Origin: Pseudoscleropodium purum
Taxonomy: Eukaryota > Streptophyta > Bryopsida > Hypnales > Brachytheciaceae
Length of the DNA stretch: 64,000 bases
Assembly (NCBI GenBank): GCA_963969395.1
Contig: OZ017796.1
Location: 10,914,501 to 10,978,500, forward strand
Direction: 5' to 3'
Shown here: in pieces, positions 1-13,719 of the stretch
How positions within the stretch are numbered: position 1 is the stretch's first letter
Layout of the letters: the number at the start of each line of letters is the position of its first letter
Made by a program: the position numbers and the translations under genes
The notes under the pieces: generated by a model
Told to the model about the DNA's origin: nothing
The model's database searches: none
What the model saw: the letters and a program-made list of their open reading frames with translations, nothing else

Positions 1-214
1 AGCAGAGTTTATCAAAGCCATGAATGGAGCTCGTCGTAGGCCCCAGAATTCAAATAGAATCTGGAAGAATTTTGATATCATCTACACCCAATCTCCGGTG
101 CTTGCCACTAGGGTGGGCGAGATGATCTGGTTTTCCATTGTTGAAAATAAAGTGTTAGCGTTAACGTACACAAGAAATCTCAGGGAGTTGCGCACAAAGT
201 CAATTTTAGGCAAA
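1..214 (+). other. Window start; short open frame, origin unclear
   Basis: An open frame from 20 encodes a basic start (MNGARRRPQNSNRIWKNF) and then runs into the family C fragment, so at most its first 50 codons could be coding. It could be the tail of an exon or a repeat fragment. No family recognised. Confidence 0.2.
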
Positions 215-545
215 TGTTCACAATATTTGGACACAAGGTGCTCACAGGTGGTGGGAATATTTTATTTTTCTAATCAAGTGCCCAGATCAAAAGTTATGCT
301 ATCCAAACTTTTTGAACAATCCGAGCAACTTTGACAACATATGCAAAATTTCTCCTCTACTTCTCAAATTTGGTTGGTATGTAAACTTCATGATATAGGA
401 TGCAACTATAAAAAAAAAAAATAACCACGTGTAATGCGAAAACCTCATTCGAAGAAAAATAAAAATTTGTTGACCATGTCGGGCAAGGTTGGAAAAAAAA
501 CTCTTTCTCTTCTAACTTCAAACATATTATAGTATTTTCCTCATT
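215..545 (+). mobile_element. TTAA element, family C, fragment
   Basis: Parallels C1 (26938-27265): GGACACAAGGTGCTCACA, TGGGAATATTTTATTTTTC, AGATCAAAAGTTATGC, ATGATATAGGATGCAACTAT, GTTGACCATGTCGGGC. Its TTAA ends are not recognisable. Confidence 0.65.
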
Positions 546-1581
546 CAATGAAAATTGTTCATGTGTTTCAAGGAAAACAAAACAAAACAAACAAATTATA
601 GTCTTTCAATCTCTAAGGTACTGTTGAGGGATGCAGTACAGAATGGAAAGGTAAGGTGGTCCAATCCCAAGTTTGTGAAGCAGGGTGTGGGGTCTTACCA
701 AACAAACCTTTTTATTCCTGCCAGCTCCAAAGTTCTTGCAGTCTCACTTTCCATGCACTTTTCACATCATGAATAACAAATTTCACATTTCCCATATGCT
801 TCAGAAACGAAAAGTGCAGACGTTTTGCAATGAATCTCTTTTTCTTTTTTAAAAAAAAACAATAAAAATGAAAAAAACAAAACGAAAAGTGGTCCAATAA
901 AAATGCACCATCTCCCTACTTTACTTGCAATGCAAGCATGAGTGACAGAGACTGTCAAAAAGCCCAACTTTGGGTAGCCGTGAAACAACTTAGAACCATG
1001 GTGCATTTAGCCTGGACCATGTTTCACTGCCTTCTGACTTTAGAGTTCAACCCTTTTGAGAGGAGACACAACTACACAAGCAAAACAAAAACAAAGAATT
1101 GTTTGGTCATTTGTAAAAAGAGTCATTCTTATTGGAAAACATTCGCAAAAAGAGTCCACATTATTTTACAACTCCTGTCAGAATTGGGAAGTAACTTAAA
1201 AGCTACACAGAGGCAATTCAATGGTAACGTATGAAGCACCAAGCACGCTCTCTACAGTGAATGTCAGAAATATTAATCTTTTTTTTTTTTTCTGTTGTCA
1301 TGTAGAAATTGAATTCCTGCACCTGCAAGAAAATTTTATGGTTGGTGCTCAGCTTCAACCAGTCTCTACGGGATAGTAGGTTTTGGGGCCACATGAAATA
1401 CGCCGGAGTAATAGTAAAGGATTCCTTGACTAGGTGGACAGATCTAGTGAAGGTTCCAAACGTATCATACAAGTGGCCATGCAAGTGGTGGAATGTGGGG
1501 AACACTCCTACAAGGCAGGATTCATGCATCCGTAAGCCAAGCCCAAAAATGTTTTCCTCCAAATTCTCTGGGCAATTCAGT
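546..1581. other. Mixed-composition intergenic, no gene recognised
   Basis: Short frames only. A T-rich/A-rich junction at 838-860 resembles a degenerate tail but has no matching body. Confidence 0.3.
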
Positions 1582-2142
1582 TCATGCCAGGCTGCAAACA
1601 CGCCATAAACAGAAACCAAGAAACCACACATCCAGGATTTCAGACACGAAGTGTACCGACCTGACTTTCCTTACGTTTTCAAACAAAGCAAAGTTTAATC
1701 TGCTGAAATCCTGAAAAAGTTGAGCAACCCTTGAAAAAGATGCCCAGGCCTCCGTCGAACTCACGTCACAGTTCCAGACTTCAGGGCCTGCTGGACACCA
1801 ACCCATCTGAAGTTCCTTCTTCAAAACATTCTTGAACAGCTGCCCAGTACCTTTGGTGAAGGAATCCAGGTTTCTTTTTTGCTCACTCTCGAAATTGTGT
1901 TCCAGTGGAAGGTACCAAAGGCAAAAAGAAGAAAACAAACCTTGCTCACTCACTCGATACAATGCTTGCTCTCTTAGATGAATATCAGATATTGGAGGCT
2001 TTTCTGGAGCTGTCATTTGCAGTGGATAAGGACGAGTTCTCACTATTGCTAAGGCCATGCCAAGCTGGAGTGAACAATTGCTTGTGATGCCCAAATTGTA
2101 CAGTTCCAGGAACTGCAGGTGCAAAAACATCGGCCCTGCCAT
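1582..2142 (-). CDS. Hypothetical 186-codon frame, the longest in the window
   Basis: Starts ATGGCAGGGCCG on the minus strand and stays open for 186 codons; a second frame (1218-1631) overlaps its end in another phase. The translation is leucine- and serine-rich with no signal peptide, membrane segment or motif I recognise. In DNA of this composition a frame of this length is uncommon but possible by chance. No promoter elements or splice sites decide the matter. Confidence 0.18.
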   Translation of the reverse strand: MAGPMFLHLQFLELYNLGITSNCSLQLGMALAIVRTRPYPLQMTAPEKPPISDIHLREQALYRVSEQGLFSSFCLWYLPLEHNFESEQKRNLDSFTKGTGQLFKNVLKKELQMGWCPAGPEVWNCDVSSTEAWASFSRVAQLFQDFSRLNFALFENVRKVRSVHFVSEILDVWFLGFCLWRVCSLA

Positions 2143-5100
2143 TCACGAATTGCCACTCAAGTTTTGAGGCCCTGCAATTTCATCCTTTCCACTCTGGCCG
2201 AATTTGATCTCTAACTTATTCAGGTCTTGACAAAGTCCACGAACTGCCTTTAATTCCTTCATTTGTCTTTTATTGAATCTGCTCTCCAGTCAATTAAATT
2301 ACAATTGCAGAGTTTCATTTTGTTGTGATGGATACATTCTCCACAAATCTGAAAGGTTTTGATGTTTGGTCTGGAACAGAGTAGGGCACTTTGCAGCTGA
2401 ATCTTAATCAAAGAGTTTGATCATAACTGAGGTTTTGCATATGTTAATCGCAATCTTCCTTCTTCTGACTAATAAGACTAATCACATCCTGTGAAACATA
2501 ATTGCAATAGAGTCAATTCCTGAAGAGGTGGTGTACCCTTGTATGGGATATGAAGAGCATATGTTGATCATGTTATCCTTTTCACATTGCAGTGTCCTTT
2601 CAAGACTATTGGTTGAGCACAATTTAAAAAATTCAACCACTCAGGTTTTATCCAATACGGTGGAATTGCAACTTTATATGGACTACATAACCAGTGACCC
2701 AAGAAAACAGCAAGTTACTGGACATAATGACAGATTGCCTACAGCAGTATGAATTTCAAATTTGAGCATTCATTGATCAAAGGACTCACAAAGAGAAGAG
2801 TTGACGATTTTAACCCTCTTGTGACTAGCAAAAGAGAGTGGAACAGCTGCCTTTAAACTTCAAGTAACATTCCTCATGACTCCAGTGAGTTGGAATGTCT
2901 CTTGTATCAAGGCTGTACTTTTATGGTATCCTGTTTGTAAGGCTTCAGATTGCCTTGTTTCTGACCCATTAAGGACTGGTCAATTCTGGAGTACAACAAG
3001 ACATTTTCTGGTTCAAAGTTGAACATGGAAAAAAATACCAAATTGTGATGCATTCTAAAGATCTGATCATATTGATGGAATTGACATGAATGCATGAGGC
3101 TCCATGGTAAATGCATGGCAAATTCTGCATTGATTTCCATATTAATTTCCATATTTTCAGCCAACATTTCGTTTGTTTTTTCAACCCCAAAACCACATGC
3201 CAGCACAAATTGTCCTGAAACTCGTCCCAATGCAATCAGTTCCCAATTCCCCACACCAATCCCTTTTGTCCATATCCCAATTCATTCTCTGAAACTCTGA
3301 CTTCCAATGAAAAAGTGTCAATTTCAACCAGAAAGTGGTCAACCAGACCTTCATGGGTTAATCAGGTGAAGACCAGTTTAATCAGTTTGATTGGTTCTGA
3401 GCTATAATCCTATTTAAAATGCTGTAGTCCACACTCTGTGAAGTTGGTCTCTGTTCCTACTGTATCCACAAAACTGCCAAAAATGTGAACAAAGCTAGTT
3501 GTTTAGCTCCCTAGCAAATTGAGGGAAGAGATTTCAAATAGTTGAACAAGTCTGGATCGCAAACTCCTCTCCAATGGCAATGAGCCTGCAATGTGTAATT
3601 CATCTGTTTTTATGAGTTGAGAATTATCCTAGAAATTGTGTGATGACATCCGTCCAGTTCAAAATTCTACAAGCAAATACCATAATCCATACACATCTAT
3701 AGTCCTCACTATGTGTGATTTGGATACTTGGTCACGAGGATGTTTTAGAAAAATCATTACTGAATTTCTACAACTAACTTTTGGAGCTCAACATGTCACA
3801 GTTGGTGCAAGAGGAATAAGACATTAAACTTCTAACCCATAAGTTATTCAACCTTCATCCAGATGCTGCATTTTGTAAATTTTTCCATGATCACTGCTCA
3901 AAATCTATTGAAAAAGGTGTTGTGATCATTTTTTCCACTGCAGAGATTTAGTGTCATGTCTCCCACTTAAGTGCCGATGAGCTTTAATAACCAATTTCAT
4001 GAAGATGGCACAATTCAGAGCACTGAATTGTGACACTCAACCACAGAAAGCTCTAAATATTAGGGTTGCTACAGATTTAGAATTCAAGAAGCCCTCCACA
4101 AAAAGTGGCAATGTCATGAATATCTGCCAAATACAACAAAATCAACATTTCTAATTTCAGTGACTGAACATTCCATGTGCTCAGTTTTGCACCAATTGAG
4201 CATTACACTGAAGACATTTCAAACTCGTCAAACAGCCCTGATCACCTTGGCTCACAGAAATAAGCACACATGAATCTCCAATGCGCACATCTTTGGTGTA
4301 CACAAAACCAACCCTAGGCTCTCAAGTTCAGAGAGAGTTTACATTTTAAACAAGAATCCAGCTGGTATGGTTTTCGTAAGAAGGTTGAAATGAGGTGAGC
4401 TCAACTTTAGGACACAAGTTGAAGATTGCAACACATAATGCCGAGTTTAGTGTTCAAGACAACCATGTCACTGTCTCGTTGGTTACTTCGTGAGACGAGG
4501 ATTATAACCCATAATCTGTCTCTTCATTCTTCCCCAAACATCAATTAATTCATGCAAATGCTGGACATTGTTGGTTTCATAGAACGAGTTTGCATCCTGC
4601 CTGAGAATGCTTCAACCTTCCCTGCTCCTGAACATCTAATTTGTCACACATTGCAACAGGATCAGATAATTCTGTGCAGAATGGTAGGGATGCAATTTGG
4701 AGGTGTTTGATCTTCTCAGTCGTGCCTGTATTGGACTCTTCCATGGAAACTCATACAGTGTTGAAGATATGACGGGCATGATTGTACTGTACTTCTGAGC
4801 ATTCTTCTGATCAACTGGTTGCTCAATCAAATGAAGTGAATAGAAGAAAATGCAAGTACGGAACAGTGCATAAGTTTGCTGCTTTTCTTTTGGTTTTGTT
4901 TCCAAATTGTTTTCAAATTGTTACCCCTATTTTCAAAATTGAAAGACTACACAACAGGTACTGAGGTAGCGAGGTTATAAGCTTACATTCTTGACCTATG
5001 ATAATGTGAAAGTCTTAGGGATGGCAACCAAGGCCATTGGGGTCACACACTCACACTAACTAACTTCTCTGAATGTAACTTAACTGTGAGTTGAAGAGTC

Positions 5101-5159
5101 TCCAAACTCAGTTCCTGGAATGGTGGAGAGGCCGTGTTTAGTTACGCACAATAAGTGTA
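2143..5159. other. Mixed-composition, apparently single-copy, no gene recognised
   Basis: Many short overlapping frames on both strands, none above 115 codons and none with recognisable motifs. The text resembles intron or downstream sequence of a plant gene, but I see no splice-bounded conserved exon. Confidence 0.3.
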
Positions 5160-6353
5160 ACCTTGAGGACATTGTCTTATTCCCCTCATACATCAAACAT
5201 CAAAAAAAAATTTACCTCTTCATTAGATGTGTTAGTGTTATTGAGTGAATGGCTCTATGATTTTGAAGAAAATATTATGATGAAATTGGTTGTTTTCATT
5301 CACATGGAAGGGTTCAAGCAAGCATATATCAAGGCAAGAAGTGATTTTTCATTTTGAAATGTGGAAAATCAACCTTTAGGTATTGAGTAATTTCAAATTT
5401 TGAAGAAAAGTAATCATTTTGGTCACATTGAATATTTGACCAAATGAGTAATAACATTGCCCACCTATTTTTCCCCATTTTAATGTGCAATCATTACATT
5501 TATCAATACTTTAAGAATTAAGATAAGCTATTTGTTTTATTTGAATGATTGTCTTGTTTGCTATGCTGAGATCTTGTAGACCGTGTGTCTCCTAGTGGCA
5601 TTTTTGATATTATCAAAAAGCTCTCAACAAGGAAGGCGCATAGGCTTGGTCTCGTAGCATATCGACCTATAGTATGAAATTTATTGAATTTCAAAGTTTT
5701 TATGAATTAAAAAATTAAAAAATTATTTTTACTTTTTTTTAACTATAGTAGTGGCACAAGGTCCAAAACTCCCAAACTCCATTTGTGGCTTGAGAATTTG
5801 AATTATCTTGTGGTCCTTCAAGGGATTTAGGTAAGTGTACTCTAAACCAAGTAGTAGTAGATGGTATTTAAAATCAACACCATGTGATATTGCTATAATT
5901 TAATGTCCCAAAATATAGGATTATGATACATAGTGTCAGTTATCTTTGTTGATTGGTTTTGAATATAAATTAGTGTGCTTATAAAGCATCCCTTCAAGGG
6001 TTGGTCAATTTCACATGCATGAAATTATTTTCCCTTACTTTTCACTCAAAGGAAAACTGATGTGGAATCTAACACAAGTGATTTCATATTTTTTGGAGCA
6101 TTTATGAATTACTTATGAATTTCCAAAAAATTCTCCTATAGACACCTATTCCTAATCATGGGCCTTGTAAAACACACACATACACATAGTTTGAAAAATG
6201 ATATGGATTGACCAATAACAAGCATTGTGGCATGCAAAAAAGAAAAATTAAGTCAACACACCCTAACTTTGAAATGGATACACCCTGGCTTTTATTCCAT
6301 CCATTGGAAAAGTATGAATCAATACTTAACAAATATCATTATGCTCTAACATT
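5160..6353. other. AT-rich intergenic, nothing recognised
   Basis: No coding frame and no element ends noticed. Confidence 0.35.
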
Positions 6354-6636
6354 ATTAGAGGATTTTTGAAGGGTCAGGAGGGTCGTTTCAGGCCTGTTCC
6401 CTTGACTGTGATCCCGTTGTTAGTTTTCTTTTTTTTGGAAAAAAAAAATTGAAAAAAAAAAAAAAAAAAATAGACTGGAATAGAAAGTAGAAAAATTAAT
6501 TTGTAATTTGTAATTGAAAAAAAAATGATGATGTGGCAATCACCATACCATGTCAAGGAGCACCTACGAGGCTATTCTCCCGACGTTGGAACCCCGGGTA
6601 CTCGCAGCCCTCCAAAGTTACTGAAAATCCTCTAAT
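6354..6636 (+). mobile_element. MITE family M, copy 1
   Basis: Left end ATTAGAGGATTTT and right end AAAATCCTCTAAT, a perfect 13 bp inverted pair. Internal signature CGTTTCAGGCCTGTTCCCTT; second block GATGTGGCAATCACCATACC. The centre carries an A-run of about 18. 283 bp. The frame at 6533-6850 crosses its right end and is therefore not a gene. Confidence 0.82.
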
Positions 6637-6985
6637 GTATCAAGAGCCCATTTCCGAGCCACTTGCTATCCATTTCAGAGCTTCTTACAGGGACTATTTG
6701 AAGAAGAAGAGGAGGGTCGCAATAAGATCCTTCTACTATACTCTCATTTGCCCTCTGAAAGAAAAACCTCCTAGTGTCTTGGACATGCGCACAAGAACAG
6801 TAACTACAGTAGCATGGAGGACCACATTGAATGCACTATCTGTTGTTTGATAGTGGGACCTCCTCAATGATTCATGGTGTTGTTATCGACAGCCACCTTT
6901 GTTGCTATAGCCAAAAGGGGTGATGACAATATGGTGATGAAGGTGTCCTGCTACTTGCCTCCATGCCACTCAGACTTGGGAAAGC

Positions 6986-7465
6986 ATGACATACAGTCTA
7001 AAACATGTCTGCACGGCCAAGCTACAGCTACAGCTGCCCCTGACATCTGGAGGAACTCACGCCTTCAGTTCAGTTGTCTTTGGGGGCACTGCCTTCGAAA
7101 CTGAAGTTATGCCAAATATCAAGTTAGCTACAGTTGCTGTACTGGCTCTGTATTTGGTTACAACCTGGGAATTGAAGTACAGTACAGTACAGTATCTCAC
7201 AGACAAGAAGTTTGGCTTCCAGTTCTTTGAAGGCAACTGCAAAAAGTTTCATGGCAAAATAATAAGATATAGGCGTTCAGTGAGTTCCCCTATCGCAGGG
7301 AGGAACCTGAAACCTGAATGTGATATACTGTACCAAGGTTTCTTCATTGCATCCTGTTTGTATGGTCTCCGTATGTCAGGTCTTAACCTGCATCACGGGT
7401 TAACAGATGGGTTGGCCTTGAATGAACACTTCCATGACTCAAAACAGACACTCAACACAGAATAG
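6986..7465 (+). CDS. Hypothetical 159-codon frame, no family recognised
   Basis: Starts ATGACATACAG and ends TAG. It has a hydrophobic run (ATVAVLALYLVTTW) near residue 50 and a mixed C-terminal half with SSPIAGRNLKPECD. The reading frame passes through a GTACA microsatellite, which argues against long-term coding constraint. No leader, splice sites or relatives are visible. I list it because its length and composition exceed the surrounding chance frames. Confidence 0.13.
   Translation: MTYSLKHVCTAKLQLQLPLTSGGTHAFSSVVFGGTAFETEVMPNIKLATVAVLALYLVTTWELKYSTVQYLTDKKFGFQFFEGNCKKFHGKIIRYRRSVSSPIAGRNLKPECDILYQGFFIASCLYGLRMSGLNLHHGLTDGLALNEHFHDSKQTLNTE
7176..7194 (+). repeat. AGTAC pentanucleotide repeat
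   Basis: Three AGTAC units and a partial fourth. Confidence 0.8.
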
Positions 7466-7980
7466 ACACTCTAAACAGGGTTGAAGTGTTCTGTTTCTGT
7501 TTTTAAACAAGCATGTTGAACAACACACTGCCAATGGTTTTTGTCAAGAAGAGAGGCTGCTTTCACACCAGGTAAACCCCATATCACTTTCAGGTTTTGA
7601 ACCTGTAACCACACAACAAAGTTGAAGTTGGATCACGTAAGGTAGAAGCACCTTTACCTTAGAAATGACCTTGAATGAACACTTTCTGTGACTCAGTATG
7701 GGGAATGGGGTTGTGGATGTGGATTACAAAAGGTGCCCCTATACTGGGCATTGAGTAGGCCTTGGAATTTCAAGGTCAATCACGACCTTTGCACACCTAC
7801 AAGCACCTCCCAAATATGCACCCATAAAAGGCAATCTCCTGAAAATCACCACAACTTTTAAGAAGCAATCAAAGAGAGTTGATTGAGAAGGGGGGTTTTA
7901 ATCAACCAATGAAAGTTGAGACATTTCATTGTGTGAGGGCGTCCATTCTAGGTGACTCTAGTACTGTGTATAGGCTACCC

Positions 7981-8444
7981 TTTGTTCTCAACTTTGAAAA
8001 TTTATAAAATATTACTAAAGTATCGAGAAATTATAGAATTGCATCAGTTGCATTCTTCTTAAGTTCACTAACAATCTCATCAAAATAATTTGGTCATTCC
8101 ATCTTCAAGGTAGTAGGACTAGAAAAAAAATGTTGCTTTTAGATGTTGTTACTTTAGGAGGTGCCAAAACAATCTACAATCTAAAAATGTTCTCTCATAC
8201 ACACACATATTATGTTTTTTAATGCATTAATTGCATTTTTGAATGCACCAATAATAAATATATCAATGTACAAACACTTGAGAGCCTTATGTGATTCCAA
8301 CTTTTCAACTTCATAACTAATTCATCAAAGATTCCAAAAATATGAAACAACATATAGTAGGTGTAGTTTCCATCTTTCTTTCAAGAAAATTTTATAGGAA
8401 AATATCTCAAAGGGTCTAATACTCTAAAAATTGCAATTATATTT
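7981..8444. other. AT-rich intergenic
   Basis: Nothing recognised. Confidence 0.3.
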
Positions 8445-9422
8445 TTAATCTTTGAAGGACCAAAACCTTTTCTTTGGTCAAAACCACTCAAAATTTCCAT
8501 TTCTACTATAAATTGCAAAACTTTTAAACTTTTGAATTTTTGCATATTTAACCATAGGATCTTGCTTTAAACTAGTATAAAATTGTCTAGAAGAAATTTT
8601 ACACCTTTGATTGAATAGACTACAAGATTTGGATTTAAAGTAAACAAATTAGATTTATTTTCTCCTTGTGTGACTAGATTGAAAAACTTCTAATCTTTTA
8701 ACTTAAATTCTTTTTGCACTACTTATCTTGATTTTATAATTTTTTATGTTGAAGAATTGAGTTTAATTTATAGTAATAATAATAATAATAATAATAATTA
8801 ATAATAATAATAATTATTATTATTAATATTATTAATATTACTATAATAACAACAAAAACAATAGACTTGATTTTCATTCTTTAAAATTTGTAAATTAGAA
8901 GTAGGTATCAAATTGAAGGATAACCTAAATTACTACTATCTCTGAGATGGAATTGAAACACACTAGTCATAATGGTGAGGTTGTTTTAGAAAGAAAACTA
9001 AACCTTATAGACCTTTACTTTAAATAATTGAAAAAATAAGTTTAAAAATATATTTTATATTTTATTTTCTCAAGAAAATGCTATGATTGTCTGTAAAACA
9101 AGATGCTCTATAAATTCCACATCATTAATCCAAATGGAATGAGTCAAACCTTTCCGTATAGACAAAAATGTATTTTATAAGGAAGAAATTTTTGAATTTT
9201 TTATTTCAAGTCCTTTATGTTGCCATATAAACTCCATTGCTTGGTGTGGCATAATTTTTGCTCATAGGACATCAATCGAAATAAAAAATTATATTCTCAA
9301 AAGCTAATATGTCTTTCTATCTTAACAAAATTCAGAAAATCATGCTAAAAATTGAGATTGTAGGAATTTTTTTAAACCTCTAGGTGTTCTTTGAGGGGGA
9401 CACTTGGTCCTTGAAGGGCTAG
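8445..9422 (-). mobile_element. TTAA element, family A, copy A1
   Basis: Left end TTAATCTTTGAAGGACC, right end TTGGTCCTTGAAGGGCTAG (TTAA worn to CTAG). The interior follows minus family A, including ACCATAGGATCTTGC and TTTCCGTATAGACAAAAATG. An AAT repeat has expanded inside it. 978 bp. Confidence 0.82.
8774..8842. repeat. AAT/ATT microsatellite forming an inverted repeat
   Basis: (TAA)n runs directly into (TTA)n, so the tract can fold on itself. It lies inside element A1. Confidence 0.85.
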
Positions 9423-12156
9423 CATAAAAAGAATACATTTAGAAGAAAGTGTTTTTGTTTTTACCATCAAATTTTCTCTTTTTTATTTTTAAATCAATCA
9501 AAGCTTCAAATCTATTTAATCGAGAAAACATTCAAGACTTCAAGCTCTTCAAAAAAATTATTGCATCTTTGATGAATTTTCTAAGACAAATGCTTCAAAT
9601 TTTGGAAATTATTTATTTGAAACATATCTATAAATAATTTCCAAAATTTTGTAGTATGGATAATTTATAATCAACAACAAAGCTTGATTCTATTAGCTCA
9701 AATGGGCATATATAACCAAACTTGGGTAATATAGCTCAATCCCTCCAATACCTTCTTTCTCTTGCAATGATTTTTTCTAATAGTCAATGTCATATATTAA
9801 CAAATTCACAATATTTGAAAGATATTTAAATCATTTTGGGATGAAATATAATTTTTAAGCATTAATTTCTTCGCTTTTCGTATTATACCATAATTTTGTA
9901 GTGACACTAATTTGTGTTCTTACAAATAGGATAAATTGACGAGGTGATTTGTTTGCTTATTTGTGTAGGATAAAAAACTCTAAATCACTAAGTATCATCC
10001 CAAAATATGACTCCTAGAGGTTCTTTTATGCAAGAAATAATATGTATAATGCATCATCAATCCTACAAGGAATAAAGATGCTAGCAACATTTTGAGTTTG
10101 ATGGGTGACATTCACAATTAGTGTACAAACAAATAATAGAGCTATCAAATCAAAATTCTAATCATTTTAAGTTGACTACCTTTTTAATAGGTCTCAACTT
10201 TTTAAAATTAATGTCACTATCTTATCAGGGCCAAAGGATTGTATCCAAAATTGGAGCATGGAGCGGATATAATCCAAATGCCATAGGAGCAGATGTATAT
10301 CCAATGCCATAGGATAAGTCTATGATACGAAATGATATCTTCAACTTCTCCATCAAAAATTTAATGCTACTATGACAACAAAAAAACATGAAAAGACACA
10401 AAAAGACAGAAGAAGGCAATACTACATCAAAAAGGTATACCACCTTGGTGACAATTTTACTTCATTGAAGGTCTCAAAGACACCGCTCTATTTTAACTTT
10501 AGAATGTTGGTTGAGCATTGTGTATGCCCTAATATTGATGAAATGATTGTTAGTATATTGTGAACTAACACTGATGAAAATAAAAATAAAACCAATTGTA
10601 GGCAGTTGAATATAGAAAACCAATTAAATATAGAAAATGAAAGATAATTGCTAGCCATTTAAACTCCAAAACTATCCAAACACTACATGAATTCACTTGA
10701 AACAAGGAAATCCATTGTACATGATTTGAAAAAAAAAAAGATTTTAGAAGTCAAAAAATTGGATCACCTAGTATAAAATCCTAATTAGGATGACAAATTC
10801 TATCAACAATGTAGTTCAGAAAAGACTAGAATTTTGTCCATCATTGTTTGAAAGAATAGAATTAAAACTTAGGTTGATTGAAGGCAAAATTTTACATCTC
10901 TAAATTAAAAACTTGTGGAATCATATTTAAAAAAGATTTCTAAAGAACAGGCACCATGCCATGTATTTTGAGTTGTTCCTATCCAAGCCAATTATGGATA
11001 TGGATATGTTCATCTATATGGACTATATTTGACATGCATGTAGGTAGCTAGTTATCAATCCATGGCTCTTGACTTTGGATTTTGGAGATATGAAAGCTTC
11101 CAACTCTCAATGTGCTAAAAGTACTATACTCCAATCAATTTAAAGAATTCAATAGTAAGATCAATATTTATATTTTTGGAATGAGTCCATTGACTAAAGT
11201 CAATATTACCAAAATAGCATTTCTAGGCATTTTTTTTTACAATTTTATTAACTTAAAATAAAATATAGATGAAAGAAATTGGTGAATTAGAAAAAAGAAT
11301 AGAAAGATGAAAAATTTTAAATATAAATAAAAAGTTGAAAAAAAGATGGAATAAAAAATTGGAAAAATTAGAAAAAAATTTAGATACACAAAAGCTTCCT
11401 TCTTAATAAAGGTACAAAATTTGAGATCATTTAGTTAAATTTTAGAGATTAACTATGGGAACCAAATTGAAAAGGCCTTTAAATTAGGGCACCTTAACAA
11501 ATTCCAATTTGCCATTGATACAAAAGACTTTCTTTCTATAACAAAGAAAATGCTACAATTTCTATTTGCATGTCTTCCTACTAAGGATTGTTATTATATG
11601 AGCCTAGCAATATGAGCATATGAGCCTAAAAGACTATACACATGTGTTATGGGTGTTTGTATTATACAAACTTTCTATAATTATAATGTAACTATAATGT
11701 ATGTACTTATATTATAGGTGTTTATGTTATAAGCACCTTCAATGATCGTAGTATATCTACTAATATACATGCTCATAGCTCACATATTCACATTTTCATG
11801 CTCACATACTAGCACCGTTGTCTTCCTACCTCATCAATCCTTTAACATTTATTACTCTTCACTTGTCCAAAAGTTTGAAGTTCCTAGGAGGTAACATGCT
11901 AAATTGCATGGCACTCTCTCTAACCACATGCAAACGTTCTCCAATTGAAGTAAAAGATTGCCTCAAGATAGCCTTTCATCTACTCTTTTGAATTCAAACA
12001 CCAAGTAGCACATTCAATAACATGAAGCTACAAAAAGGTCCTTAGGCCTCTAAAGCCATATATAGATGTAGTCTTTTTAGTCATGTTCACTGAAAGAAGT
12101 AAAAATCTAGCTAATTCCTAGAATAATTTGAATCAACAAGTTGTGTGTATAGAATC
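9423..12156. other. AT-rich intergenic, nothing recognised
   Basis: Long AT-rich stretch with only short chance frames. A palindromic pair AATAATTTCCAAAATTT / AAATTTTGGAAATTATT lies at 9594-9650, giving a small hairpin. No element ends found. Confidence 0.35.
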
Positions 12157-12439
12157 CATTAGAAGGGATTTGAGGGCAAGGGAAGTCTGTTTCAAGCCTG
12201 TTCCTTTTATTGTTCCTCACAATAAAGGAATGGCTAGTTGGCAAAAAGAAATTTCAATTTTTTTTTTCAAATTTTTAAAATAAAATAAAAGTGAAATTTT
12301 TATAATTTCAAAATTATAAATAAATTTATATGACGTGGTAGGATCTTGGCCACATCTCATTTCTGCAATAGCACAATTCTCTTGTTCCCCGTAGCTTGAA
12401 AACTCATGGGCTTCTGTTGCCCTCAAATTCCTTTTAATG
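12157..12439 (+). mobile_element. MITE family M, copy 2 (best preserved)
   Basis: The inverted ends match over 23 bp with two differences: left CATTAGAAGGGATTTGAGGG, right (minus strand) CATTAAAAGGAATTTGAGGG. Internal signature TGTTTCAAGCCTGTTCCTTT and a second block TATGACGTGGTAGGATC. 283 bp, the same length as copy 1, no coding frame. Confidence 0.88.
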
Positions 12440-13719
12440 CATTAATTATTTCCTTTCATGAACTCCCTAATGCTTCCTTATCCTATTTACAACCTAAAAC
12501 TTGAAAAATGACCTCACTATACAAAGTGCAAAATTGACATGATTTGCTTGATTTCAAAAAAATCAATAAAACAAGGTGTCTACCAATGTCCACTTGGCAA
12601 TGTTTTTTTCAAGGCCAACAAATATTGAAGAGCATATGTACGCTTGTATAGTAGAAGGCAAGTGCAAGTTAACCCCAAGTGCAATGAAAAGGTCAATTTC
12701 TATTTAACTTTTAAGATATATGTTTGCCTTGGGGCAAACATTTAGTAAGCATCTAAGGATGTGACATGGTATTTTGGGGGGAGAGCATTTGAAAGTTTAG
12801 AATGAAGTTTAGGAATTAAATGTGATGTCTAGAAAGAGCAAGGTTGTAGTGGATTCATAAACTTGTGGATTTTATCATTTGTTGTGTTGTATTTATTAAT
12901 AATAATTTTTTGGGATAAGTCAACATTTCTATGAATGAGATTGAAGATGATGGACTTGTAATAGTTGGAGACTAGAAGGTGTAATGCAATGAGGCCACTG
13001 AGTTATGAAGCCCCAAATTCACATCCATTAGTAAAACCAAAGGCTTGAGGTGAAAATTGTTTGACTTGAAACATATGAGTATTCTAGTAATTTTCACAAA
13101 AATTAGTATTGAGTGATGACATCAATTGTGTAGGTTCAAAAGAATAATATTGTATTTTTTTTGTAATTAGAGCACTGAAATCAAATTTCATTGCATAAAA
13201 AAGAAGTATCGAAGGTTTGTTTCAAGCAAGTCCATGTTCCATTCGAATGTAGCACATATTTCTTTTTGTCACTGACAACTCGATGGTTGTCTTCTTAAAT
13301 GCAACCCCAAAAAATGAAAATAAAATTCTAATTCTAAACAAAGTTGCTTAACCCCAATTGCAATCCTAAGTCAAAACATAGTGTTTACGTTTGGAGATTG
13401 TCCGTAGTCCTTTCCTGAGAATTTAAACCCTAAAACCCAAACCAAATTTTATAATTTGTAAGCCAATTCATAAAACTGCAACAATTGACATTCTAAAATT
13501 GTGGTGTTAGGGTACTTTTATAGTTATATTTCATATGTATACTTATATGTAGATATAGATTGATATAATTTTGATGCCTTGAACCACCATTTCATCCATT
13601 GTGTTCATCCCTTATTATCCATTGGCATATTTCACATGCATTATGTGTATTTATTCAAGGGATGAATTCACAGATATTTTCATCTACCAGTCGTATTCAT
13701 CTCAGATATTCTACCTGAT
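12440..13719. other. AT-rich intergenic, nothing recognised
   Basis: No coding frame, no terminal repeats noticed. Confidence 0.35.

Larger units (their letters stand above)
6637..7980. other. Mixed-composition single-copy stretch
   Basis: Contains a (GTACA)n run at 7176-7194 and a short direct repeat CCTTGAATGAACACTT (about 7414 and 7671). It looks unlike the AT-rich repeats but no gene is recognised beyond the open frame listed separately. Confidence 0.3.

Noticed and set aside
6533..6850. 105-codon plus-strand frame
   Set aside because: It begins inside MITE copy 1 and crosses its right terminus, so it is a chance join.
13424..13445. AAACCCTAAAACCC, telomere-like
   Set aside because: Fewer than two exact plant telomere units; such words are common in plant intergenic DNA.
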